Assembly: GCA_913056125.1 (NCBI GenBank)
Contig: CAJXNC010000007.1
Coordinates: 1 to 64,000, forward strand
DNA from: an uncultured Altererythrobacter sp.
GTDB taxonomy: Bacteria; Pseudomonadota; Alphaproteobacteria; Sphingomonadales; Sphingomonadaceae
Direction of reading: 5' to 3'
DNA length: 64,000 nt
The translations under genes and the position numbers were made by a program. Of the stretch, positions 46,728-54,530 are shown piece by piece. The notes under the pieces are model-generated. The model ran no database searches. It had not been told where the DNA came from and saw nothing but the letters and a program-made list of their open reading frames with translations. Position 1 is the first letter of the stretch; the number at the start of each line of letters is the position of its first letter.

Positions 46728-47177
46728 TTACCGCTCTGCGTAAGTCAGGTCGACCCAGACATCACGGTCGAGCACCCATTCCTCGTCTTCCAGAACCCAG
46801 ATATGAGCGAAGCGTCCGCCGCCCAACGGCACACCGGTGTTGCGGTCGAGAACCTGGTAATTGCCGTGTACCAGCTTCATCTCCGGGTCGGAGACGGAGT
46901 CGGTCACCTGCAAGACGGTGATTGGATTGGCGCGATCCATATCCGCCGCCCAGTAGACGGAAATCATTTCACGCCCGACATAGCGCCCGTCATTATGGAT
47001 GTAGAGCTCGGCATCGTCGGCATAGAGAGCCGACAGGGCGGGCACGTCCACGCTGTTATAGGCGGCGGTCCAGCGATTGGCGAGCTGCTGCACCTCCGGT
47101 TCGGACTGGGCTGACGCAGGCAGTGCGAAAGCGGCGGCACCCATTGCGATGGCGGTAGCGAAATTGCGAAATGTCAT
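46728..47177 (-). CDS. Exported SnoaL/NTF2-like protein (DUF4440 type)
   Basis: A 149-residue protein with a signal peptide (AIAMGAAAFALPASAQ), read from ATG 47177 behind GGAGGATC. The mature part has the NTF2-like fold pattern: VQQLANRWTAAYNSVDVPALSALYADDAELYIHNDG, then strands ending VLQVTDSVS and RFAHIWVLEDEEWVLDRDVW. Such proteins form a cone-shaped pocket and can be enzymes or binding proteins; no ligand can be assigned. It lies one base upstream of the cytochrome gene on the same strand and is likely co-transcribed. Confidence 0.78.
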   Translation of the reverse strand: MTFRNFATAIAMGAAAFALPASAQSEPEVQQLANRWTAAYNSVDVPALSALYADDAELYIHNDGRYVGREMISVYWAADMDRANPITVLQVTDSVSDPEMKLVHGNYQVLDRNTGVPLGGGRFAHIWVLEDEEWVLDRDVWVDLTYAER

Positions 47178-47241
47178 GGCGATCCTCCTATGCTGTTCTT
47201 TGCAGCTTAGGCGGGCCATGCGTCACGCACATTGCTACGGA

Positions 47242-48066
47242 TCAATAAGGTGGCTTGTGCAGTCCCTTGGGGCTGGTGGTAAAAATCTCGCAGCCATCAT
47301 GGGTGATGCCGATCGAATGTTCGAACTGCGCGGACAGGCTCTTGTCGCGCGTCACCGCGGTCCAGCCATCGTTGAGCAGCTTCACCGGCGGCTTGCCGAG
47401 GTTGATCATCGGCTCGATCGTCATGAACATGCCGGGCTTGAGTTCCGGGCCGGTGCCCGCACGCGCCGCATGCACGACCTCGGGGGCATCGTGAAACAAC
47501 CGGCCAAGCCCATGTCCGCAGAATTCGCGCACCACGCCATACCTGAATGACTCTGCATGCGCCTGGATCGCCGCGCCGATATCGCCCAGCCGGGCGCCGG
47601 GGCGGGCCTGTTCGATCCCGATCATCAGGCACTCATAGGTCACATCGACCAGCCGCTTCGCCTTCAGTGGCACATCGCCGACGAGGTACATGCGACTGGT
47701 ATCGCCGTGCCAGCCGTCGAGCAGCGGGGTCACGTCGATATTGACGATATCGCCTTCCTTGAGCCGCTTGTCCGAGGGGATGCCGTGGCACACGACATGG
47801 TTGATCGAGATGCAACAACTATGCGTGTAGCCGCGATAGCCGAGCGTGGCCGGAACCGCGCCCGCATCGAGCGTCATCTCGCGCACCACGCGATCGAGTT
47901 CCTCGGTCGAGACACCCGGTTCGACGCGGGTCGTCAGTTCGTCGAGGATTTCGGCAGCCAACCGGCCAGCCTTGCGCATGCCCTCATATCCTTCGGGACC
48001 ATGCAGCTTGATCGTGCCGTCGCGATAGACGGACATGTCTTCTGTTACGTGCTGATATTCAACCAT
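47242..48066 (-). CDS. map: Methionine aminopeptidase, type I
   Basis: Removes initiator methionine from nascent proteins. The 274-residue protein has the metal-binding pattern: NIDVTPLLDGWHGDTSRMY, then REFCGHGLGRLFHDAP, MFMTIEPMIN, and FEHS, giving the D-D-H-E-E ligand set. The initiator used is ATG 48066; longer in-frame start codons lie inside the upstream lipoprotein gene region. Length and motif order are those of class Ia enzymes. Confidence 0.96.
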   Translation of the reverse strand: MVEYQHVTEDMSVYRDGTIKLHGPEGYEGMRKAGRLAAEILDELTTRVEPGVSTEELDRVVREMTLDAGAVPATLGYRGYTHSCCISINHVVCHGIPSDKRLKEGDIVNIDVTPLLDGWHGDTSRMYLVGDVPLKAKRLVDVTYECLMIGIEQARPGARLGDIGAAIQAHAESFRYGVVREFCGHGLGRLFHDAPEVVHAARAGTGPELKPGMFMTIEPMINLGKPPVKLLNDGWTAVTRDKSLSAQFEHSIGITHDGCEIFTTSPKGLHKPPY

Positions 48067-48092
48067 GCTCCGCCATGTAGCGATTGCGCGCC

Positions 48093-48893
48093 CTAATTGC
48101 GAGCCGCGAAGGCGGAACGGTATTCCTCCTTCACAGCATCGAGCACCGCCTGGTTCACATTGAGGGTGAATTCGTAGGAGCCTTCGGTATAGGGTCCGGC
48201 AACATAGGGATCCATGATGAAGCCTATCCGGTTGAAAGCCCGGCCATTGGATGAGCCGAGCAGCACGGTGCTTTCGGAAGGCTTGACGCACAAATCGAAA
48301 ATATCGCCGTCTGCCTCCACCGGCATGCCGCGCCGCTTGGCGCGCTCCGCGTTCAGCAGTGTGCAGAGCTGTTCGCCCAGCGCCTCGTCCAGCGCTGCGG
48401 GAGAGGTGAACATGTCGATTGCCTCCACCTCGATCTCGTTCGCCCTGTCCCACACCAGCGCGGAGGAGCCGTAATTGCCATGCGCCCCGCCCGTATAGCT
48501 CGATATGGCAGCGGACATGCTGAGGTAGCCGGGAAGGTCGGTGACGACCTGCCAGACGACCTCTGTAGAATACTTGTTATACGGGAAGCCATCGTCGCTC
48601 GCCGCCTCGCGGCCATCGGCGGCCTGCATGGAGAGCTCGCTGCGCGCGCGCGCCAGCCGACCGTCCAGCATGGCAGCCAGTGCAGGGATGTTCCCGGCCT
48701 CTGCCGGATAGGAATATTCGAACAGGAAATCGTCCGTCTCCTCGACCACGGCGCGCGCACCGTTGATGACGGTGACAGTCGTTTCGGTCGAGCCGGTTTC
48801 CTCGGCCGTGCTGGGCTCGGGCACCGGCGCGGGCTCTTCCCGACATGACGCCAGCACCATGGCTGCAGCCAGCATGAGCGAAACCTTACGCAT
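48093..48893 (-). CDS. Lipoprotein with DUF4163/DUF3298 (RsiV/PdaC-like) domains
   Basis: A 266-residue lipoprotein: the signal ends in VLASC. A short Pro/Glu/Thr-rich linker leads into the DUF4163-DUF3298 pair, recognised from FEYSYP, GGAHGNYG near the centre and the ending GSYEFTLNV. In other bacteria these domains occur in peptidoglycan deacetylase PdaC and the anti-sigma factor RsiV, where they bind lysozyme. Here it is a stand-alone protein. ATG 48893 behind AGAGAAG is preferred. It precedes map on the same strand by 26 nt. Confidence 0.8.
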   Translation of the reverse strand: MRKVSLMLAAAMVLASCREEPAPVPEPSTAEETGSTETTVTVINGARAVVEETDDFLFEYSYPAEAGNIPALAAMLDGRLARARSELSMQAADGREAASDDGFPYNKYSTEVVWQVVTDLPGYLSMSAAISSYTGGAHGNYGSSALVWDRANEIEVEAIDMFTSPAALDEALGEQLCTLLNAERAKRRGMPVEADGDIFDLCVKPSESTVLLGSSNGRAFNRIGFIMDPYVAGPYTEGSYEFTLNVNQAVLDAVKEEYRSAFAARN

Positions 48894-48946
48894 CTTCTCT
48901 TCCCAATGCCTTCCCAAAACGCCCCGGCGCAGGCAGAGAGGCGCCT

Positions 48947-50329
48947 ATGAGCCTAAAGACCGACCTAATCCAGCCGGATCGCGGACAAGATGCCATTGCG
49001 ATCCATCTCGTCAACAAGGATACGTTCAACGACTTTGCCAAGGGGTTGAGCGGACCACAACGTGCTGCGCTCGCTGCACAAAAGTTCACAGGTGGCGGAT
49101 ACCAGGTCGGTATCGTGCCCGATGGCGAAAGCTGGTTTGCCGTGGGCGGCATCGCCAATCCGGACGATCTTTCGAGCTGGTGCATGGCCAAGCTGGCAGA
49201 AGTCCTGCCTGCGGGCACCTATCGCCGTGCGGGTGGGGAGCCGGGTCCTTCGCTGCATGGCTGGCAGACCGCGCAATATATTTATGACCGCTATGTGCAG
49301 GACGAAGACGCCGAGGGGCCGCGAATCCTGCTGACCAATGAGGTCGGGCGCATCGCCAGCGCCCAGGCAGAGGCGCAGGCCGTCGCCATGGTGCAGGATC
49401 TCGTCAACACGCCGGCCGAGGATATGGGGCCCGAAGCGCTCGAGTCAGAGGCGAAGAAGCTCGCCGAAACGCATGGTGCGACGCTCAGCGTGGTGCGCGG
49501 CGACCGGCTGGCAAACGAATTCCCGATGATCCACGCGGTCGGCCGCGCGGCATCGCGCGAACATGCCCCGCGACTGATCGAACTCAACTGGGGTGACGAC
49601 AAGCACCCGCGCGTAGCGATTGTGGGCAAGGGCGTGGCCTTCGATTCGGGCGGCCTCGACATCAAGTCCGCCAGCGGCATGCTGCTGATGAAGAAGGACA
49701 TGGGCGGCGCTGCCCATGCGCTGGCGCTGGCTGCATTGGTCATGCAGTCGGGCCTCAAGGTGAGGCTGCAATGCCTCGTCCCCGCAGTCGAGAACGCCAT
49801 TGCCGGCAATGCCTTTCGCCCGGGCGACGTGCTCAAAAGCCGCAAGGGCTTGAGCGTGGAGATCGGCAATACCGACGCCGAAGGCCGGCTGATCCTGGGT
49901 GATGCCTTGACGCTGGCAAGCGAGAGCGATCCCGACCTCATAATCGACTTCGCCACGCTGACGGGTGCGGCGCGCGTGGCGCTTGGTCCCGACCTGCCTG
50001 CCTTGTTCACGCGCCGCGACGAGACCGCCACCGAACTGGCCGAGGCCGGAGAGGAGCATGACGACCTGTCCTGGCGCCTGCCCATGCATGCGCCCTATGC
50101 CGACTGGCTCAAATCCGAGGTTGCCGACACCAACAACACGCACAACAACTCCTTCGCCGGAGCCAGCGTGGCAGCCCTATTCCTCGACAAATTCGTGGGA
50201 GAGGACATCGACTGGGCCCATTTCGATACTTTCGCCTGGCGCCCTGCTGCCAAGCCCGGGCGCCAGAAAGGCGGCGCCGCGCTGGGTTTGCGCGCTGCCT
50301 TCCACACCCTGCGCAAACGCTATGGTTGA
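48947..50329 (+). CDS. Leucyl aminopeptidase (M17 family)
   Basis: Cytosolic di-metal aminopeptidase in peptide turnover. The 460-residue protein has K228 and D233 in GKGVAFDSGGLDIK, the DMGGAA segment, and the signature NTDAEGRL with D310 and E312. The C-terminal part contains NTHNNSFAGASVAALFL and ends GAALGLRAAF. The N-terminal domain is shorter than in PepA, so DNA-binding functions known for PepA may be absent. The start codon is ATG 48947, divergent from the DUF4163 lipoprotein gene. Confidence 0.92.
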   Translation: MSLKTDLIQPDRGQDAIAIHLVNKDTFNDFAKGLSGPQRAALAAQKFTGGGYQVGIVPDGESWFAVGGIANPDDLSSWCMAKLAEVLPAGTYRRAGGEPGPSLHGWQTAQYIYDRYVQDEDAEGPRILLTNEVGRIASAQAEAQAVAMVQDLVNTPAEDMGPEALESEAKKLAETHGATLSVVRGDRLANEFPMIHAVGRAASREHAPRLIELNWGDDKHPRVAIVGKGVAFDSGGLDIKSASGMLLMKKDMGGAAHALALAALVMQSGLKVRLQCLVPAVENAIAGNAFRPGDVLKSRKGLSVEIGNTDAEGRLILGDALTLASESDPDLIIDFATLTGAARVALGPDLPALFTRRDETATELAEAGEEHDDLSWRLPMHAPYADWLKSEVADTNNTHNNSFAGASVAALFLDKFVGEDIDWAHFDTFAWRPAAKPGRQKGGAALGLRAAFHTLRKRYG

Positions 50330-50374
50330 TGCGCAAACTTGCCGAGCGGCACGTCCCCGTCTAAGCGCCGCCGG

Positions 50375-50758
50375 ATGACGACAGAAGGCACGAATACGGA
50401 CACGGCAGCGGATACGCTGGACCTGCACGCGCAGGGACCATTCGTGCTGTCCGGACCGATCGTGAAACCTGACGAGACCAAGGTCCCGCTTCGCGGCGAT
50501 CTTGCCCATGTCGGCCTCGCCGGGAAATACTTCGTACCGCACTATGCCGTGCCCCAGCCGCGCAGCGTCCTGCCCGGCGGCGCGGCGCTGCATCAGCGGC
50601 CCGACGCCGCCTCGCCGGAATTGTGCACCCTGATGGAAGGCGACAGTTTCGAGGTTCTCGACGTAACCGGCAGCTGGGCCTGGGGCTGCCTTTCGCTCAA
50701 AGGCCCGGTGGGCTATATCCATATCGACCTGCTCGAGCCCGTTAGCCATGGCGCATAA
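50375..50758 (+). CDS. SH3-domain protein (NlpC/P60-associated type, stand-alone)
   Basis: A 127-residue protein resembling the bacterial SH3 module that precedes NlpC/P60 peptidases: SVLPGGAALHQRPDAASPELCTLMEGDSFEVLDVTGSWAWG (described here in parts: a proline-rich start, then DSFEVLDVTGSWAWGCL and VGYIHIDLL). No peptidase domain follows. The first 50 residues are polar and Thr/Asp-rich. It starts 45 nt after the aminopeptidase and overlaps argC by 11 nt. The role is unknown; binding of cell-wall peptides is a guess from the family. Confidence 0.75.
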   Translation: MTTEGTNTDTAADTLDLHAQGPFVLSGPIVKPDETKVPLRGDLAHVGLAGKYFVPHYAVPQPRSVLPGGAALHQRPDAASPELCTLMEGDSFEVLDVTGSWAWGCLSLKGPVGYIHIDLLEPVSHGA

Positions 50759-51674
50759 GGTCTTCATCGACGGCGCTGCGGGCACGACCGGCCTCGAAAT
50801 CAACGACCGGCTGGCAGGACGCAGCGAATTCGAACTGCTGGTGCTCGACGATGACAAGCGCAAGGATCCGGCCGCGCGGCGTGAAGCCCTGCACGAAGCC
50901 GATTTTGCCATTTTATGCCTGCATGACGATGCTGCCCGCCAGGCAGTCGAGCTTGCCGAGGGCAGCAAGGTACGCATCATCGATGCCTCCACCGCACACC
51001 GTACGGCGCCGGGCTGGGTCTATGGCTTTCCCGAAGTTTCGGGTCACGAGCTGGTGGCGCAGGCAGGCCGCGTATCCAATCCCGGCTGCTATTCGACCGG
51101 CTTCATCGCTCTGGTCGCCCCCCTGGTGCGCGCCGGCTTGCTGCCCGCGGACTGGCCATATTGCTGCAATGCAGTGTCGGGCTATTCGGGCGGCGGCAAG
51201 GCGCTGATTGCCCGTTTCGAGGAAGATCGCGACATCGCCTGGCGCGGCTACGCGCTCGGGCTGGGCCACAAGCACGTCCCCGAAATGCAGGCGCGTTGCG
51301 GCCTCGTCCACGCGCCCTTGTTTACCCCGGCCGTGATCCCCGCCCATCGCGGCATGGTGGTGGAAGTGCCGCTGCAGCTTTCCGCCATGCAAAGCGCCGG
51401 AACGCCCGAAGCCATGCATGAATGGCTGGCCAACTTCTATTCCTCCAGCCCGGTCGTACATATGGGCAAAGTGCCGGAAGACGGGGAGATTCTGCTGCGT
51501 GCATCCTCTGCCGCAACCGACCGGATGGAGCTGTTCGTCCTGCCCGATGCCGATGGCTCGCAAGTGCGGCTGGTGGCCGTTCTCGACAATCTCGGCAAGG
51601 GTGCCGGCGGCGCTGCGGTGCAATCCCTGAACCTGATGGCGGGCTGCGCGGAAACGGCCGGCCTGCGCCTCTGA
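50748..51674 (+). CDS. argC: N-acetyl-gamma-glutamyl-phosphate reductase, type 2
   Basis: NADPH-dependent third step of arginine synthesis. The 308-residue product starts AHKVFIDGAAGTTGLEINDRL, the short version of the dinucleotide motif that marks type 2 ArgC. The catalytic C114 lies in VSNPGCYSTGF and the histidine region in HKHVPEMQ. Type 2 enzymes are about 40 residues shorter than type 1. It overlaps the SH3 gene by 11 nt and is followed by a terminator. Confidence 0.94.
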   Translation: MAHKVFIDGAAGTTGLEINDRLAGRSEFELLVLDDDKRKDPAARREALHEADFAILCLHDDAARQAVELAEGSKVRIIDASTAHRTAPGWVYGFPEVSGHELVAQAGRVSNPGCYSTGFIALVAPLVRAGLLPADWPYCCNAVSGYSGGGKALIARFEEDRDIAWRGYALGLGHKHVPEMQARCGLVHAPLFTPAVIPAHRGMVVEVPLQLSAMQSAGTPEAMHEWLANFYSSSPVVHMGKVPEDGEILLRASSAATDRMELFVLPDADGSQVRLVAVLDNLGKGAGGAAVQSLNLMAGCAETAGLRL

Positions 51675-51699
51675 GCGAACACTTCTGCCTAAATTTCAG

Positions 51700-51720
51700 G
51701 CAGCGAGATGCTGCATTTTT
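51700..51720 (+). terminator. Probable terminator after argC
   Basis: A hairpin GCAGC (51700-51704) with GCTGC (51710-51714), loop GAGAT, is followed by ATTTTT. Just upstream CTGCCT (51685-51690) can pair with AGGCAG (51698-51703), an overlapping alternative stem. The stem is short, so termination strength is uncertain. Confidence 0.5.
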
Positions 51721-51784
51721 AAGCAAGAATAGCGCTCTTTCACAGCAGATTTATTCCAGCACCGCGCGAAATGCGATTCCATTA

Positions 51785-51806
51785 TTGCGAATCTCCCCTT
51801 TCGCAA
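51785..51806. repeat. Inverted repeat TTGCGAA-N8-TTCGCAA upstream of glnB
   Basis: TTGCGAA (51785-51791) and its exact reverse complement TTCGCAA (51800-51806) flank 8 bases. The site lies about 35 bp upstream of the sigma-54-like element and about 125 bp upstream of glnB, a plausible activator or repressor position. It does not match the textbook NtrC box. Confidence 0.5.
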
Positions 51807-51840
51807 CCGCACAACATTGTCTACGCCAGTTATCTCGACA

Positions 51841-51857
51841 TTGGCATGATTCTTGTA
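51841..51857 (+). promoter_or_regulatory. Sigma-54-like promoter of glnB-glnA
   Basis: TTGGCATGATTCTTGTA fits the -24/-12 pattern TTGGCACG-N4-TTGCW except C to T at two places, including the -12 GC, which is GT here. The predicted transcript start is near 51868, about 60 nt before glnB. Nitrogen-controlled promoters of this kind are known for glnB and glnA in other proteobacteria. Confidence 0.45.
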
Positions 51858-51926
51858 ACCCTTTGTTAGGAATCGGCTGATCGTTGCAGTTCCTGCGCAG
51901 CGAAAGGCGCGAGAGAGAACAGGTAG

Positions 51927-52268
<342 letters not shown>

Positions 52269-52315
52269 TATTTTAGCTGCCGGAATCGCCGGCAAACCAA
52301 ACCACGGACTTACAC

Positions 52316-52329
52316 GATCATTCGATCAA
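52316..52329 (+). repeat. Copy 1 of a 14-bp direct repeat flanking glnA
   Basis: GATCATTCGATCAA, 14 bases upstream of the glnA start codon at 52343 and overlapping the region before its ribosome-binding site. An exact second copy lies 9 bases after the glnA stop. Confidence 0.7.
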
Positions 52330-52342
52330 GGAAGGAAGTAAC

Positions 52343-53752
52343 ATGCCGAGTGCAAAGGAAATCGTTAAGCGGATCAAGGATGAGGAGATCGAGTGGGTCG
52401 ATGTCCGTTTCACCGATCCCAAGGGCAAGTGGCAGCACCTTTCCATGTGCGCCGGCGTTATCGACGAGGATGCGCTTGAAGAAGGCCTGATGTTCGACGG
52501 TTCGTCGATCGAAGGCTGGAAGGAAATCAACGAATCCGACATGATCCTGAAGCCGGATCTCGATGCCTGCTACATCGATCCGTTCAGCGCCACGCCGATG
52601 ATGATCATCGTCTGCGACATCGTCGAGCCGGGCGACGGTTCGCTCTACTCGCGCGATCCGCGTTCGACCGCCAAGCGCGCTGCCGCCTATGTCGGCTCGC
52701 TCGGTCTGGGCGACAAGGTCTTCGTCGGCCCCGAACCCGAATTCTTCATGTTCGACGATGTCCGCTTCGAGAACGGCTATGCCGGTGCAGGCTATGCCAT
52801 CGACGATGTCGAACTGCCGACCAATACCGGCAAGGAATATGAGAGCGGCAACCTTGGTCACCGTCCGCGTGCCAAGGGCGGCTACTTCCCCGTTCCGCCG
52901 GTCGATCCCGTCATGGACATCCGTGCGGAAATGGTCACCACCATGCTGGAAATGGGCCTGCCCATGGACAAGCAGCACCATGAAGTGGCCGCTGCCCAGC
53001 ACGAACTTGGCCTGACTTTCGGCGAGCTGGTGGAAACCTGCGACCGCATCCAGATCTACAAGTATGTCGTGCAGCAGGTCGCCCATGCCTATGGCAAGAC
53101 CGCGACCTTCATGCCGAAGCCGATCAAGGACGATAACGGTTCAGGCATGCACACCCACATGTCGATCTGGGATGGCAAGACCAACACCTTTGCAGGCAAT
53201 GGCTATGCCGGCCTGTCGGAAACCTGCTTCCACTTCATCGGCGGCGTGATCAAGCACGCCAAGGCGATCAACGCCTTCTCCAACCCGACCACCAACAGCT
53301 ACAAGCGCCTGGTGCCGGGCTTCGAAGCCCCCGTGCTGCTGGCCTATTCTGCTCGCAACCGTTCGGCTTCCTGCCGTATTCCCTACGGCACGGGCGAGAA
53401 GTCGCGCCGCGTGGAATTCCGCTTCCCGGATCCGCTGGCCAATCCGTACCTGTCCTGCTCGGCCCTGCTCATGGCCGGCATCGACGGTATCCAGAACAAG
53501 ATCCATCCGGGCGATGCCATGGACAAGAACCTCTACGATCTTCCGCCGGAAGAGCTGGCCGAGGTTCCGACCGTTGCCGGTTCGCTGCGCGAAGCGCTCG
53601 AGGCGCTGGCTGCCGATCACGAGTTCCTGACCAAGGGCGACGTGTTCACCAAGGACCAGATCGATGCTTACATCGAGCTCAAGTGGCCGGAAGTCTATGC
53701 TTGGGAAATGGCTCCGAGCCCGGTCGAATTCGACATGTATTACAGCGCCTAA
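52343..53752 (+). CDS. glnA: Glutamine synthetase, type I
   Basis: Condenses ammonium and glutamate with ATP. The 469-residue protein has the latch [17 protein letters not shown], the metal-binding [10 protein letters not shown], the ATP-site [18 protein letters not shown], and the adenylylation site Y398 in [10 protein letters not shown]. This indicates the GSI-beta type under GlnE/GlnB control. GGAAGGAAG precedes ATG 52343. A terminator follows the stop at 53777-53807. Codon use looks highly expressed compared with neighbours. Confidence 0.98.
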   Translation: MPSAKEIVKRIKDEEIEWVDVRFTDPKGKWQHLSMCAGVIDEDALEEGLMFDGSSIEGWKEINESDMILKPDLDACYIDPFSATPMMIIVCDIVEPGDGSLYSRDPRSTAKRAAAYVGSLGLGDKVFVGPEPEFFMFDDVRFENGYAGAGYAIDDVELPTNTGKEYESGNLGHRPRAKGGYFPVPPVDPVMDIRAEMVTTMLEMGLPMDKQHHEVAAAQHELGLTFGELVETCDRIQIYKYVVQQVAHAYGKTATFMPKPIKDDNGSGMHTHMSIWDGKTNTFAGNGYAGLSETCFHFIGGVIKHAKAINAFSNPTTNSYKRLVPGFEAPVLLAYSARNRSASCRIPYGTGEKSRRVEFRFPDPLANPYLSCSALLMAGIDGIQNKIHPGDAMDKNLYDLPPEELAEVPTVAGSLREALEALAADHEFLTKGDVFTKDQIDAYIELKWPEVYAWEMAPSPVEFDMYYSA

Positions 53753-53760
53753 GCGCCAAG

Positions 53761-53774
53761 GATCATTCGATCAA
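53761..53774 (+). repeat. Copy 2 of the 14-bp direct repeat flanking glnA
   Basis: GATCATTCGATCAA again, between the glnA stop codon and its terminator stem. Identical over all 14 bases to the copy at 52316-52329; flanking bases differ. Confidence 0.7.
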
Positions 53775-53776
53775 AC

Positions 53777-53807
53777 AAAGGGCGTCCGGGAAACCGGGCG
53801 CCCTTTT
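53777..53807 (+). terminator. Rho-independent terminator after glnA
   Basis: A 10-bp stem, GGGCGTCCGG (53780-53789) with CCGGGCGCCC (53794-53803, one G-T pair), closed by a GAAA tetraloop. AAA precedes it and TTTT (53804-53807) follows. Confidence 0.9.
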
Positions 53808-53936
53808 CTCTTGGAGCGAAGGGCCAACCGGCTCCAAGTCGTGGGGCGCGTGCCAAGACGCGCCAGCAAGGCCAACCCTTTCCTACAGACTGGTCGTCAG
53901 CCTAGCGCGGTTGCGAATCCAACCGTGGAGGTCGAG

Positions 53937-54530
53937 ATGGCCATAGAATGCAAACCCCTTTTCGATGCCGTCTGGCGCCTGATGCGCATGACTGCTCAAC
54001 TCGATCCCGATATTTCGGCACAGGACAGTGTGTCAGGTGTGAGGGGTTCTACATCGGCCAGGCAGGTCGGGCCCGAAGGCATTGCCCTGATCAAGCAGTT
54101 CGAAGGCTGCGCGAAGAAGCGTGCGGACGGGCTTGTCGAAGCCTATCCCGATCCGGGTACGGGCGCCGAGCCATGGACCATCGGCTGGGGGGCGACCGGT
54201 CCCGGCATTGCGCGCGGCACCGTGTGGACGCAAGAGCAGTGCGATGGCCGGCTCGAAGCCGACCTGGCGCGCTATGCCGGGGATGTTCGCCGAGCGATTG
54301 GCGATGCGCCGACCAGCCAGCCACAATTCGATGCGCTAGTCAGCTTTCACTACAATACCGGCGCAATCGGCAAGGCGACACTCACGCGCAAGCATGTGGC
54401 AGGCGATTATGCAGGGGCCGCGCGCGAGTTCGACCGCTGGGTCCATGCCGGTGGCCGGGTGATGAAGGGCCTTGTGCGCCGCCGTGCGGCCGAAGCAGCA
54501 CTTTATCGGCGCGGCGAGATCGGAATCTAG
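53937..54530 (+). CDS. GH24 lysozyme-like muramidase (phage endolysin type)
   Basis: A 197-residue protein with the T4-lysozyme/endolysin domain from about residue 43. It includes ALIKQFEGC with the catalytic glutamate, then YPDPGTGAEPWTIGWGATG, and later FDALVSFHYNTG and RRAAEAALYRRGE. The segment between the catalytic Glu and YPD is longer than usual (AKKRADGLVEA). There is no clear signal peptide, and the first 40 residues are unrelated to the enzyme. No holin, spanin or other phage gene is nearby. GTGGAGGTC precedes ATG 53937. The stop overlaps the 3' end of tamB by 4 nt. Confidence 0.88.
   Translation: MAIECKPLFDAVWRLMRMTAQLDPDISAQDSVSGVRGSTSARQVGPEGIALIKQFEGCAKKRADGLVEAYPDPGTGAEPWTIGWGATGPGIARGTVWTQEQCDGRLEADLARYAGDVRRAIGDAPTSQPQFDALVSFHYNTGAIGKATLTRKHVAGDYAGAAREFDRWVHAGGRVMKGLVRRRAAEAALYRRGEIGI

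Noticed and set aside
53937-54530. Prophage remnant around the lysozyme gene
   Set aside because: No integrase, capsid, tail, holin or attachment-site repeat within the window; flanking genes are core functions.
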